DNA from: Saccharospirillum sp965652395
GTDB taxonomy: Bacteria > Pseudomonadota > Gammaproteobacteria > Pseudomonadales > Natronospirillaceae
Reading direction: 5' to 3'
Assembly: GCA_965652395.1 (NCBI GenBank)
Contig: CBFGUW010000001.1
Span: 1 to 64,000, forward strand
Length of the DNA stretch: 64,000 nt
Part shown: positions 34,938 through 44,567 of the stretch, in pieces
Position numbering within the stretch: the stretch's first letter is position 1
Layout: the number at the start of each line of letters is the position of its first letter
Program-made: the position numbers and the translations under genes
The notes under the pieces: model-generated
The model's input: the letters and a program-made list of their open reading frames with translations, nothing else
Told to the model about the DNA's origin: nothing
Databases searched by the model: none

Positions 34938-37900
34938 TTATGGTGTAAAGGTGTGTTCCTGCCATGGAGTGTCATAGGCCGGGCCGTCAATGACAGTGAT
35001 GAAGTAATCCACACTGTCGCCGCTTGCCAGACCTCCAATGTCATAGTGATGCGTGCCGTTATCGGCCGTCATCCTGACGTTTATCTGCCCGCCATCGTTA
35101 ACCCTGTAGTGCAAGTCCGCTATTCCACCCGCCTGAATGCTGATGCGCAGCGTCGAACCGTTTATTTCCGTAGCGCATAAGTCCGAGCAGGTGGGGTTAT
35201 CGTTCCCATCATCGGGGTCCGGTTGATCTACCGAGCCGCTTCCAACCACATATTGATCCCAGGCCGTGTCGTAAGCCCCTTCATCAATCACGGTGAAGAA
35301 GTAATCGACCACATCGCCACTATTGACCCCTGAAATTGTGTAAGTGTGGCCGTTACCTTCCGGCGTCATGCGCACGTTTTGTTGAGCACCCTGATTTATT
35401 GTGTAGTGCAGGTCGACCGTGCTTCCGACCTTGGCGGTGACGATCAGAGTGTTGCCATTTTCCTGGAAGCAAAAGTCGGTACAGTCAGGCTCAGGGTCAG
35501 GATCTCCGGTGGAGGCTTGGGTGGTGAAGCTTCCGTTGATGACGGAGGATTCATTGCCCGCGCCGTCGCGCGCCAGAACGCTGATGCTGTAGTGGGTTTC
35601 CGGGCTGAGGCCGGTAAGATTGACCGATGGGGACGTTGTGGTGACAACAGGTTGTGGGCCGAGTGACACCGTCACTTCATATCCGCTGACACCGACGTTA
35701 TCCGTTGCGGCCGGCCAGCTTAACGCAGCCGTGGTGTCGGTTACGGAATTCAGCGATACACTGCCGCTCAACATCGGTGCTTCGGTGTCCGGGGTCATGG
35801 TGTCCGGTAGGTCGCCACTGTGCTTGATACCGAAACGGTTGGGCTGAACGGCGATGGCCATGCCATCCGAAAAACTGACCAGTTTGGTGGTGTCACTGTA
35901 GTTGTAAGCCAGGTAGGTGAGGCTGCCGTTTTTTTCGAAGACGAGTGCGGCCGGATGATCGGCGGTGATCTCTCCAGTGCCCGATTTCAGGTGGCCCAGC
36001 TCATTGAAACTGTGAATCCAGTGGTAGGTGTGGGCCATGGTTTCGCCAGCTTCGACGTCGTAATTGAAATTCATGGTGTTGAAGTCATCGATCGCGGCCT
36101 GAGCATTGGTCATTGCCCAGATATTCCACCAGACATCCCGCCATTGGTCATTGGGAAGGCCCGACGGTTTGCCGTTGCCCGACTCACTCAAACCCAACGC
36201 CACATAGTCTTCCAGGTAATCCGCATACTGGCCGATGTGCATGACCAGCGGATTCAACGGTAAACCCTGGATGCCCAGGATGTGCGCGTAGGCACCACTG
36301 AACCAGGTGGAGAATACCATGCCGTTGCCCCAGATAATGGACGTGGTCATCTTGTCGTATTCCGCCGGGAAATTGTCCGCCTCGCCGGTAAGACCACGAT
36401 AGCGGTCGATGTTGTTCCAATATTCCCAGTAGGCGGCGGTGGACGATGCGTGCAGGTAAATACCATGATCGGTCAGTGATTCGTCGCCCGTGATGAGACC
36501 GTAGAGAATGATGGCTCCATAGGCATTTGCGGCTTCGGACGTGGATTCGTTATTGTTCCCCAAGGCGAAATTGGCGTGACCGGAAGCCCAGGAAAAACCG
36601 TTGGCCGGGTCAAAGTTGCGAGTGTAGGGGAATAACGGATCGTTGCGCTGGGCCGCGTAATCACGAATCAATAATTCGACCATGCCACCCCAGTTTTCAT
36701 CGGCGCACCAACTTTTGTCGGTACGGCAAATTTCAGCGGCGGCCCGCACGAAATAGCCATAATGGAAGTGATGATCGTTCAGCTGTTGTTGGGCACCAAA
36801 GCTCTCGTCGTAGCCCAACAGAGTGTTCCAATCGTCATCGTACGAGAAGTATTTGGTGGTATCGGCGGTGCCGTTCGTTTCAGCGGTGAACCAATCCTCC
36901 AACTCGGCTTTGAGCCAGTTGGTTAATTGCTGATGCTCCGCGGTGAACCCATGGGAGTGGGCCAAAGCCGCCAGCTCCGCGACCTTACCGTAGTTTTTGC
37001 CGGCCCAGTAGGTATCGGTTTTGGTATTCCAGTTGGCTTCACCCTGATCCATGAAATCATGAATCAGCTCTTTCAGTTTGGCCGGGTCGTAACCCGCTGT
37101 GTTGCTGGCGGGTAGGGTGGGCAATACACCGACGAAGGGCAACTCGTAGCTGTACTGGCTGACCGGCGTGAACTTCACCGTGCCACGGGCGCTGCGCACC
37201 TGGTAGTTGGAATTGATGGCCTGGGTGCCGTTTTTCCATTGCAGCGGCATGAGGCCTGCCAGGGTTTGTACCGGACTGCCGTTGTTCAAATAGGAATGCT
37301 GTACGGTCACGTTTTGGGTGGCGTCATCCACCTGATAGTCTATAAGGACTTCGTTAACCCGGTTCAGCGCCCGGTCGGCAAAGGTATTGATCATAGCCGT
37401 ATCGGGAATGGCACTATCGACTGGTAACCAGGCAATGGTATAGCGGCCACTGCTATTAACGGCTCGTGTTTCGGCCGCCGAGGTATCGATAAAATTCGTG
37501 CTGCCATCACCGACAATCAGGTAGCTGTTGCGGTTACCGGCAACATCGGTCCAGATCCCCAGCGTGTTGCCATCCTGATGGTAAATCCCTTTTTCCGGGC
37601 CTTCGAGTGCCTTGCTTTTCAGTACCAGGTCGCCGCTAAGAACATCAATGTAGGCATAGGGTGAACCATACACAAAGGTGGCGCGCATCACCGGCGTGCC
37701 GTTGTCCTGCCATTCCACCGTCACACTGCCGTCGCTGTAATCATAGAGATAAGCATCCATTTGGCTGTGCTGACTGTTGGCAATCGCCAAACCATCGAAC
37801 ACCTCACTGAACGGGTCCGGCACGGCGTAGATGTAGCTGTTACCGTTCTGGTATTGCAACCCGTTGGGTATGCCCAACATTCGAAACCCGGCATCGGTTA

Positions 37901-38306
37901 AACGCGCCGTGATCGGGTCCGGCGTGATATACCCCGCCTTCGAGGTATCCCCCACCGGCATTTCACCGTAAAACGCGATCGACCCCCACCAACGGTGCGT
38001 GCCGGTGTGTTGATTGGCCGCAGGCCCGGTGAGTTGAGGGTAGAGCTTGGTGGGCGTACCTATCGGCCCGAGATCAGGGTCGCAACCGGCAATCGCCGGT
38101 TCCACGACCCCGGCGTTGTGAATCCAGTTACCGTGATCCACCGTGCAGGTGTAGCCCTCCGGATTGGGTTGATCCGCGATACTGCCCTGGCCCACGGGAG
38201 TCGTAGCGCCAAAAGCGGAGGTGACAATCAGCCCCGAAGCCACAGCGGCCAAGCGGGACAGACGTGAAGATGACAGCGTATTCAATCTTTTGTTTTTGTT
38301 TTGCAT
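34938..38306 (-). CDS. Secreted GH81 endo-beta-1,3-glucanase with fibronectin III and two CBM56-like modules
   Basis: 1122-residue exported laminarinase that cuts beta-1,3-glucan (algal laminarin, fungal walls). After the signal peptide (about residues 1-36, to SAFGA) comes the GH81 domain to about residue 830, with NDHHFHYGYFVRAAAEI near residue 510 and the acidic ESTSEAANAY near 587. Then a fibronectin type III domain (about 840-930) and two repeats of a beta-1,3-glucan-binding module, each starting with a Cys pair (CTDFC, CSDLC) and ending VDYFFTVIDE / VDYFITVIDG. The start ATG at 38306 follows GGAAG; the ORF upstream of it is discounted. A LacI-type operator sits 20 bases upstream. Confidence 0.93.
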   Translation of the reverse strand: MQNKNKRLNTLSSSRLSRLAAVASGLIVTSAFGATTPVGQGSIADQPNPEGYTCTVDHGNWIHNAGVVEPAIAGCDPDLGPIGTPTKLYPQLTGPAANQHTGTHRWWGSIAFYGEMPVGDTSKAGYITPDPITARLTDAGFRMLGIPNGLQYQNGNSYIYAVPDPFSEVFDGLAIANSQHSQMDAYLYDYSDGSVTVEWQDNGTPVMRATFVYGSPYAYIDVLSGDLVLKSKALEGPEKGIYHQDGNTLGIWTDVAGNRNSYLIVGDGSTNFIDTSAAETRAVNSSGRYTIAWLPVDSAIPDTAMINTFADRALNRVNEVLIDYQVDDATQNVTVQHSYLNNGSPVQTLAGLMPLQWKNGTQAINSNYQVRSARGTVKFTPVSQYSYELPFVGVLPTLPASNTAGYDPAKLKELIHDFMDQGEANWNTKTDTYWAGKNYGKVAELAALAHSHGFTAEHQQLTNWLKAELEDWFTAETNGTADTTKYFSYDDDWNTLLGYDESFGAQQQLNDHHFHYGYFVRAAAEICRTDKSWCADENWGGMVELLIRDYAAQRNDPLFPYTRNFDPANGFSWASGHANFALGNNNESTSEAANAYGAIILYGLITGDESLTDHGIYLHASSTAAYWEYWNNIDRYRGLTGEADNFPAEYDKMTTSIIWGNGMVFSTWFSGAYAHILGIQGLPLNPLVMHIGQYADYLEDYVALGLSESGNGKPSGLPNDQWRDVWWNIWAMTNAQAAIDDFNTMNFNYDVEAGETMAHTYHWIHSFNELGHLKSGTGEITADHPAALVFEKNGSLTYLAYNYSDTTKLVSFSDGMAIAVQPNRFGIKHSGDLPDTMTPDTEAPMLSGSVSLNSVTDTTAALSWPAATDNVGVSGYEVTVSLGPQPVVTTTSPSVNLTGLSPETHYSISVLARDGAGNESSVINGSFTTQASTGDPDPEPDCTDFCFQENGNTLIVTAKVGSTVDLHYTINQGAQQNVRMTPEGNGHTYTISGVNSGDVVDYFFTVIDEGAYDTAWDQYVVGSGSVDQPDPDDGNDNPTCSDLCATEINGSTLRISIQAGGIADLHYRVNDGGQINVRMTADNGTHHYDIGGLASGDSVDYFITVIDGPAYDTPWQEHTFTP

Positions 38307-38326
38307 CGTTAATCTTCCAGTTAGGA

Positions 38327-38340
38327 TGAAAGCGCTTACA
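38327..38340. promoter_or_regulatory. LacI-family (cre-like) operator before the GH81 gene
   Basis: TGAAAGCGCTTACA fits the LacI-family/cre consensus TGWAANCGNTNWCA at every position, around a central AGCGCT palindrome. It lies 21-34 bases upstream of the GH81 start, in the leader, where a sugar-responsive repressor could block the gene. No LacI regulator is in the window. Confidence 0.6.
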
Positions 38341-38487
38341 TACGCTAGCGACCGTTGTTTAAAAAACAAGCGCTGTAACCGGTTTCTGCTGGGCTGGTTC
38401 ACATTTTTTTAACAGAGTTCAGGTAGGAAGGGGCCGGATCAGCCCCCTAACAACCCTTCATAGGGGCTGGGAAAGGCAAGTTGTCGG

Positions 38488-39849
38488 TTATTCAGGCTTG
38501 GCAATAAAATCGGATTCCTCCACCCGCTCAACCCGGCTCACAAGCTGCCCGTTTCGCAGGATGGATGTCACCCGGTCACCGGGCTTCACATCTTGAGCGT
38601 TTTGTATCACCTGTCCGGTTTCAGTGCGGGTAATGCTGTAACCCCGTTCCAGCGTATTCAACGGAGACAGCGCATTCAGCTTCCCCGCCAACGCCTGAAG
38701 CTGCTGCCGTTGTGGGCGCCCATACTGGAGACCGCACCGTTCCAACCGGGACTGCAATGCATCCAACTGCTTCCGATCCGCCTTCAGACGAGTCACCGGG
38801 CTCACCCGTCCAAGGCGCTCCACGAGATTCTTAAACCGCTGCGACCGCTGTGCCTGACTGATCGTCAAAGCGCGCTGCAAGCGACTTTGGCGGTCATCCA
38901 ACCGCTGCTGCCACTCACGCAGCAACGTCCCAGGGTCACGCAGCCGTTGCCGGGCATGGCTCAACGACCGTTGCCAATGCACCAAATGCCCCTGCCAGGC
39001 ACGCACCAAACGTTTCTGACGCTCCTCCAGAGCGCGATAGAAATCCGCCTGATCCGGGCTGACCAGCTCCGCCGCCTGTGAAGGCGTCGCCGCACGCACA
39101 TCCGCCACGAAATCGCTGATCGACACATCCACCTCATGGCCCACCGCCGACACCACAGGCAACTCCGACGCAAACACAGCCCGCGCCACCGCCTCATCGT
39201 TAAAGCTCCACAAATCCTCCAGCGAACCGCCCCCGCGACCCACAATCAACGCATCCACCTGCTTCAACCGATTGGCCGTCTCCAACGCCGCCACAATCTG
39301 GCCCGGCGCCTCATTACCCTGCACCGCCACCGGATAAAGAATCACCTCCATCGCCGGATAACGGCGCTGCAACACCGTCAGAATATCGTGAAACGCCGCC
39401 CCCGTACCCGAGGTGATCACGCCCACCCGACGAATACTCGAAGGCAACGGCTTCTTATGCTCCGACGCGAACAGCCCCTCACGTTCAAGCCGCTCCTTTA
39501 ACTGAAAGAAAGCCGCCTGCAACGCCCCCTCACCCTGAGGCTGAATGCTCGACACAATAATCTGATAATCACCACGCCCCTCGAACAAACTGACCCGGCC
39601 GCGAAGCAACACTTGGTCACCTTCCTTCGGCTTATAGCGAGAGCGGGCAAGGGTAGACTTAAACAAAGCACAGCGGATCTGCGCGCCCTGATCCTTCAGC
39701 GTGAAATACATGTGGCCGGAGGACGGACGAGCCACATTGGACAGTTCACCTAATACTGGAACCGCTGGGTATTGGGTTTCCAGTAGAAATTTGACCTGAT
39801 GGTTCAGTTGGCTGACGGTAAGGGGTTTGTTGGGTTCGATAGCAGTCAT
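38488..39849 (-). CDS. xseA: Exodeoxyribonuclease VII large subunit
   Basis: 453-residue catalytic subunit of the ATP-independent exonuclease acting on single-stranded DNA ends. An OB-fold DNA-binding domain lies at residues 1-100 (TVSQLNHQVKFLLE, GELSNVARPSSGHMYFTLKD); the catalytic domain has GVITSGTGAAFHDIL and GRGGGSLEDLWSFNDE, with a long helical region after. AGGA precedes the ATG at 39849. The longer upstream extension to 39999 is not supported. XseB is not nearby. Confidence 0.96.
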   Translation of the reverse strand: MTAIEPNKPLTVSQLNHQVKFLLETQYPAVPVLGELSNVARPSSGHMYFTLKDQGAQIRCALFKSTLARSRYKPKEGDQVLLRGRVSLFEGRGDYQIIVSSIQPQGEGALQAAFFQLKERLEREGLFASEHKKPLPSSIRRVGVITSGTGAAFHDILTVLQRRYPAMEVILYPVAVQGNEAPGQIVAALETANRLKQVDALIVGRGGGSLEDLWSFNDEAVARAVFASELPVVSAVGHEVDVSISDFVADVRAATPSQAAELVSPDQADFYRALEERQKRLVRAWQGHLVHWQRSLSHARQRLRDPGTLLREWQQRLDDRQSRLQRALTISQAQRSQRFKNLVERLGRVSPVTRLKADRKQLDALQSRLERCGLQYGRPQRQQLQALAGKLNALSPLNTLERGYSITRTETGQVIQNAQDVKPGDRVTSILRNGQLVSRVERVEESDFIAKPE

Positions 39850-39961
39850 GCGGTCCTGGTAACCTAGGGTAAAAAGCAACGTGATATTGAGGGAGATTGC
39901 GACAAAAGGGGACGGGGCGCAAGAAGTGACAACGTTTTGGAAGTGGCGATGAACGAGCGCT

Positions 39962-40064
39962 GGATGCCCAAGGTCCCCTTTCGGGGGAGTTCGCAGCATG
40001 GATGCTGCGATCTAGGCTCCATGGATGGATTCACGCCGACCCCGCAAGGGGACCTTGGGCATCC
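39962..40064. repeat. Inverted-repeat element (REP/MITE-like)
   Basis: Two 25-base arms (39962-39986 and 40040-40064) are inverted complements with one mismatch, beginning GGATGCCCAAGGTCCCC. Between them lies a smaller palindrome, CGCAGCATGGATGCTGCG. The design resembles intergenic repeats dispersed in several marine gammaproteobacteria. It separates xseA from the guaB promoter. Confidence 0.7.
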
Positions 40065-40140
40065 GGCGCGGACCAAAGCCACCTAAATATACAGCCCGCA
40101 TTTGGGCAGCGTATATAAACCGCCAATTAGACCACAAAAC

Positions 40141-40168
40141 TTTGTTTGTACGCAAATATGGTTATAAT
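40141..40168 (+). promoter_or_regulatory. Probable guaB promoter
   Basis: A perfect TATAAT (40163-40168) with a weak TTTGTT at 16-base spacing upstream. It lies 74 bases before the guaB start, leaving a GC-rich leader. Confidence 0.5.
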
Positions 40169-40241
40169 GCCGCGCCAACTCAGACAGGTACCTCCGTTAT
40201 CTGTCACTCTGTTTCCCACGTCGCCAGGAGGGAAGTCCACC

Positions 40242-41711
40242 ATGTTGCGCATTGCTCAAACCGCCCTAACGTTCGATGACGTACTGCTCGTCCCCGGTTA
40301 CTCCGAGGTCCTGCCCAAAGACGTCACGCTTAAAACCAAGCTCACCAAAAACATCGAACTCAACATCCCACTCATGTCCGCCGCCATGGATACCGTCACC
40401 GAAGCCCGCCTCGCCATCGCCATGGCCCAGGAAGGCGGCATCGGCATCATCCATAAGAACATGACCATAGAGCAGCAGGCGCATCAGGTCCGACTGGTCA
40501 AAAAATTCGAAGCCGGCGTCGTCCGCGACCCCATCACCATCCAGAAAAACGCCACCGTCCGTGAACTGCTCGCCCTCACCGGCGAAAACAACATCTCCGG
40601 CGTCCCCGTCATGGACGGCGACGACCTCGTCGGCATTGTCACCAGCCGCGACGTACGGTTCGAGAAAAACCTCGACGCCCGCATCGACACCGTCATGACC
40701 AAGCGCGACCGCCTGGTCACCGTAAAAGAAGGCATCAGCCCCGCCGAAGTGCGCGACCTGCTGCACGAACACCGCATCGAAAAAGTCCTCGTCGTCGACG
40801 ACAACTTCAAACTGCGCGGCCTGATGACCGTTAAAGACATCAACAAAGCTCAAGCCTTCCCCAATGCCTGCAAAGACTCCGACGCCCGCCTGCGCGTCGG
40901 CGCCGCCGTCGGCACCGGCCCCGAAACACCGGACCGGGTCGACGCCCTCGTCCGCGCCGGAGTGGATGTCATTGTCGTCGACACCGCCCACGGCCACTCC
41001 AAGGGCGTGATCGACCGGGTTCGCTGGGTCAAGGAAAACTACCCACAGGTCGACGTTATCGGCGGCAACATCGCCACCGCCGCCGCCGCGCTGGACTTGG
41101 CCGAAGCCGGAGCGGATGGCGTAAAAGTCGGCATCGGCCCCGGCTCCATCTGCACCACCCGTATTGTGGCCGGTGTCGGCGTGCCTCAGGTTTCAGCCGT
41201 TGCCGACGTCTCCACCGCACTGGCCGATAAAGGCATTCCCGTTATTGCCGATGGCGGCATCCGCTTCTCCGGCGACATCGCCAAGGCCATCGTCGCCGGC
41301 GCTTCCGTCATCATGGCGGGCAGCATGTTCGCCGGTACCGACGAGTCGCCGGGCTCCGTCGAACTGTTCCAGGGCCGAGCCTACAAGAGCTATCGCGGCA
41401 TGGGCTCCATCGGCGCCATGGGTCAGTCCCAGGGTTCCAGTGATCGTTACTTCCAAACCGTTGAAAGCGGTGTCGAAAAGCTGGTGCCGGAAGGTATTGA
41501 AGGCCGCATCGCCGTAAAAGGCCCGTTGAATGCGGTGGTTCACCAACTGATGGGCGGCCTGCGTGCCTCCATGGGCTACACTGGCTGCCGCACCGTTGAA
41601 GAGATGCGCACCAAGCCGGAGTTTGTACAGATCACCGGTGCCGGGGTGAAAGAATCCCACGTGCACGATGTGCAAATCACCAAGGAAGCGCCGAACTACC
41701 GCTTGGCCTGA
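40242..41711 (+). CDS. guaB: Inosine-5'-monophosphate dehydrogenase
   Basis: 489-residue cytoplasmic enzyme oxidising IMP to XMP with NAD, the committed step to GMP. TIM-barrel halves (LTFDDVLLVPGYS; GGIRFSGDIAKAI) surround two CBS domains (about residues 95-205). The catalytic cysteine loop is GPGSICTTR near residue 305. AGGAGGG precedes the ATG. An upstream ATG at 40146 lies before the -10 and is ruled out. guaA follows 72 bases later, the usual operon. Confidence 0.97.
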   Translation: MLRIAQTALTFDDVLLVPGYSEVLPKDVTLKTKLTKNIELNIPLMSAAMDTVTEARLAIAMAQEGGIGIIHKNMTIEQQAHQVRLVKKFEAGVVRDPITIQKNATVRELLALTGENNISGVPVMDGDDLVGIVTSRDVRFEKNLDARIDTVMTKRDRLVTVKEGISPAEVRDLLHEHRIEKVLVVDDNFKLRGLMTVKDINKAQAFPNACKDSDARLRVGAAVGTGPETPDRVDALVRAGVDVIVVDTAHGHSKGVIDRVRWVKENYPQVDVIGGNIATAAAALDLAEAGADGVKVGIGPGSICTTRIVAGVGVPQVSAVADVSTALADKGIPVIADGGIRFSGDIAKAIVAGASVIMAGSMFAGTDESPGSVELFQGRAYKSYRGMGSIGAMGQSQGSSDRYFQTVESGVEKLVPEGIEGRIAVKGPLNAVVHQLMGGLRASMGYTGCRTVEEMRTKPEFVQITGAGVKESHVHDVQITKEAPNYRLA

Positions 41712-41783
41712 TCCAGGCCATTCGAGTTATTCAGGGCACCGACGCAAGTCGGTGCTGTTCGTTTTATCCAGCCGGAATCCGCT

Positions 41784-43361
41784 ATGAGCCACCTCGACAT
41801 TCATGCCCACAAGATCCTCATCCTCGATTTTGGTGCCCAATACACCCAGTTGATCGCCCGTCGCGTTCGCGAGATTGGTGTGTATTGCGAAATTCATCCC
41901 TTCGACATGGAAGCCGACGACGTCGTGGCCTTCAAAGCGGACGGCATCATTCTCTCCGGCGGCCCCGAGTCCGTTCATGCGGATGCCTCCCCACGAGCGC
42001 CGGAAGTGGTGTTCGAGCTGGGTGTGCCGGTGTTGGGTATCTGCTACGGCATGCAGACCATGGCACAGCAGCTGGGCGGCTCGGTCATTGGCTCCAAAGA
42101 ACAGGAATTTGGTTACGCCGAGGTGAAACTGGAAACCGCTTCGCGTCTGTTGGACGGCCTGAGTGACCGGAACAGCAATGGTGTGGACTTCCTCGATGTC
42201 TGGATGAGCCATGGCGACAAAGTCAGCGCCATGCCCGAAGGCTTTGAGCTGATGGCCTCCACACCAAGCTGCCCGATCGCCGGTATGGCCGACGACAGCC
42301 GCCGTTTCTACGGCGTTCAGTTCCATCCTGAGGTCACCCACACCCTCAAAGGCAAGGAACTGCTGGAGCGTTTCGTACGCACCATCTGCCAGTGCGAAGC
42401 CTTGTGGACCCCCGCCAATATCATCGAAGACCTCACCGCCCGAGTGCGCGACCAGGTAGGCGACCAGCATGTATTGCTCGGGCTTTCCGGCGGCGTCGAC
42501 TCCTCCGTTGTGGCGGCCTTGCTGCACAAAGCTATTGGCGACCAACTGACCTGCGTGTTCGTTGATACCGGCCTGTTGCGCAAAGGCGAGGGTGATCAGG
42601 TCATGGACACCTTCGCCAGTCACATGGGCGTGAAGGTAATCCGCGTGAATGCCGAACAGCGCTTCCTGGATGCCTTGAAAGGCGAGGAAGACCCGGAGAA
42701 GAAACGCAAGATCATCGGCCACCAGTTCATTGAAGTGTTCGATGAAGAAGCCGCCAAGATCCCGAATGTATCCTTCCTGGCCCAGGGCACCATCTACCCG
42801 GACGTGATCGAATCCGCCGCCAGCAAAACCGGTAAGGCGCACGTCATCAAATCGCACCACAACGTTGGCGGCCTGCCGGAAGATATGAAGCTGGACCTGG
42901 TCGAACCGCTGCGCGAACTGTTCAAAGACGAAGTCCGCAAGATCGGCCTCGAACTCGGCCTGCCGTACGACATGGTGTATCGCCACCCCTTCCCGGGGCC
43001 GGGCCTGGGTGTGCGTATTCTGGGTGAGGTCAAAAAAGAATACGCCGACCTGCTGCGCGAAGCCGACGCCATCTTCATCGAAGAACTGCACAAGGCCGAC
43101 TGGTACCACAAAACCGCCCAGGCCTTCGCTGTTTTCCTACCGGTTAAATCCGTCGGCGTGGTCGGCGACGGCCGCCGCTACGAATGGGTCATCGCCATTC
43201 GCGCCGTGGAAACCATCGACTTCATGACCGCCCGCTGGGCGCATTTGCCTTATGAGTTGTTGGGGCGGGTGAGTAACCGGATTATCAATGAGATTTCCGG
43301 GGTGTCGCGGGTTGTTTATGACATTTCCGGGAAGCCGCCGGCGACGATTGAGTGGGAGTGA
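41784..43361 (+). CDS. guaA: GMP synthase (glutamine-hydrolysing)
   Basis: 525-residue cytoplasmic enzyme making GMP from XMP, ATP and glutamine. N-terminal glutamine amidotransferase (residues 1-205, nucleophile in GICYGMQ near residue 86, His/Glu in FHPEVTHT), ATP-pyrophosphatase domain (LSGGVDSSVVAALL near residue 233) and C-terminal dimerisation domain. It appears intact. Its 3' end is the duplicated sequence found again at 45961-46271, and tadA, its normal neighbour, is 12 kb away. A strong terminator follows. Confidence 0.97.
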   Translation: MSHLDIHAHKILILDFGAQYTQLIARRVREIGVYCEIHPFDMEADDVVAFKADGIILSGGPESVHADASPRAPEVVFELGVPVLGICYGMQTMAQQLGGSVIGSKEQEFGYAEVKLETASRLLDGLSDRNSNGVDFLDVWMSHGDKVSAMPEGFELMASTPSCPIAGMADDSRRFYGVQFHPEVTHTLKGKELLERFVRTICQCEALWTPANIIEDLTARVRDQVGDQHVLLGLSGGVDSSVVAALLHKAIGDQLTCVFVDTGLLRKGEGDQVMDTFASHMGVKVIRVNAEQRFLDALKGEEDPEKKRKIIGHQFIEVFDEEAAKIPNVSFLAQGTIYPDVIESAASKTGKAHVIKSHHNVGGLPEDMKLDLVEPLRELFKDEVRKIGLELGLPYDMVYRHPFPGPGLGVRILGEVKKEYADLLREADAIFIEELHKADWYHKTAQAFAVFLPVKSVGVVGDGRRYEWVIAIRAVETIDFMTARWAHLPYELLGRVSNRIINEISGVSRVVYDISGKPPATIEWE

Positions 43362-43383
43362 GCAGCTAGTTGAACGGATGCTC

Positions 43384-43409
43384 AAAAAAGGCGCTTAGGC
43401 GCCTTTTTT
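43384..43409 (+). terminator. Rho-independent terminator of guaBA
   Basis: GGCGC (43390-43394), loop TTAG, GCGCC (43399-43403), then six T, with an A-run before the stem so it could act both ways. Confidence 0.88.
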
Positions 43410-43568
43410 GTTGACATTGTTACGCTCTGAATAGGGTATGCACCTTTCTCTCGAAAATATCGGGGCTCGATGGTATAGGGTGTGAAATGAACACAGTCCT
43501 CTTGCTCTCTTGCAGTTCTATGTGTTCACGGGTATTGTTTGTTCATGAATCATGAACGAGGCTTGAAT

Positions 43569-44567
43569 GTGAACAGTGAGGCGACCTTGCTGGCGCTTGC
43601 CATGGATAATCTGCCCTCGCACATTCAGGGCGAGTCTACATTTGACCCAAAGCCTGATGGCCGTCATTACACTGATGCAGAAGTTATCCTGACCGTGCAG
43701 GGTGAACGCTATCGATTCAATGTTGAAATAAAGCATATCCACCGTAAAGAAAGCCTCTCAATGTTGATCGGTGTCGCTCGTCCCGACACCCTGTTGGTGT
43801 GCAACAGACTCACTGCTCATCTCGCCGACTTTTGCTCCTGCCATGCGATCAACTTCATTGATGAAGCCGGCAACGCCAGGGTGCGCTGTAACGGGCTGAA
43901 TCTGTGGGTTGAGGGGCGAAATAGCTCAGTAAGTCCACCCTCAAGTCAACAGCGGGCAAAGCCGGGCCTGGGCTTTATGAAGCTGGTGTTTGCCTTATTG
44001 GCTCAAGAAGAAATAGTAGGCTTGCCATTTCGAATCATTGCAGAGAGGGCAAATATTTCATTGGGGATGGTCAGCAAGGGGTTTAAATATCTGGAATCTG
44101 AAAAGCTTGTCAGTTTAGGAGATACCCGGCGAATTCTAGATAAAGAATCCCTTTGCCGTATTTGGATTGAACACTATCGCACAGTATTAAGACCAAAACT
44201 CGGTGGAATAAGACTGGTTGCTCCAGATGACTGGCGCCAAATCCCCTTAACGCCCGATGATTGCTGGGGTGGGGAAGTGGCCGCGGATGAGCTAACACAC
44301 TATTTGCAGCCTTATGAACTACAGCTTTTTACGTTTGAGCCACTGCAGAAAAAGCTTGCTTTACTCAAGGTGAAACCCAACCATGCTGGCAGACTCTGGT
44401 TGGTTCCATCATTCTGGGGAAAGGGTTTGGAAATCAATACCAAAGCCAAGGCACTGCTGGCTGTTGCCGAACTGCTTGCAAGTAACGATAGCCGAAACAA
44501 AGAGGTCGCCAAACTCATTAATGAGCAATATCTACACCTTAAAATACCCCCTGAAACCTGGGTTTGA
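43569..44567 (+). CDS. AbiEi-like antitoxin/regulator with nuclease-like N-domain
   Basis: About 332 residues. The N-terminal 110 resemble the restriction-nuclease-fold domain of AbiEi-family proteins, with an Asp (about 36) followed by a VEIK pair (Glu about 53, Lys about 55) and the pattern PDTLLVCNRL...INFIDEAGNARV. A winged helix-turn-helix follows (about 138-195; IIAERANISLGMVSKGFKYLE). The GTG at 43569 has GAGG at eight bases; an ATG at 43545 has none. AbiEi binds the promoter of the abiE operon and neutralises AbiEii. The overlapping downstream gene is an AbiEii-like nucleotidyltransferase. The pair lies in the guaA-tadA insertion. Confidence 0.7.
   Translation: MNSEATLLALAMDNLPSHIQGESTFDPKPDGRHYTDAEVILTVQGERYRFNVEIKHIHRKESLSMLIGVARPDTLLVCNRLTAHLADFCSCHAINFIDEAGNARVRCNGLNLWVEGRNSSVSPPSSQQRAKPGLGFMKLVFALLAQEEIVGLPFRIIAERANISLGMVSKGFKYLESEKLVSLGDTRRILDKESLCRIWIEHYRTVLRPKLGGIRLVAPDDWRQIPLTPDDCWGGEVAADELTHYLQPYELQLFTFEPLQKKLALLKVKPNHAGRLWLVPSFWGKGLEINTKAKALLAVAELLASNDSRNKEVAKLINEQYLHLKIPPETWV

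Noticed and set aside
33365..35044. 559-codon minus-strand ORF over the carboxylase
   Set aside because: Shadow of the biotin carboxylase region; no start site or domain sense.
41727..43109. 460-codon minus-strand ORF over guaA
   Set aside because: Antisense shadow of guaA; the copy at 45787-46023 gives the same shadow.
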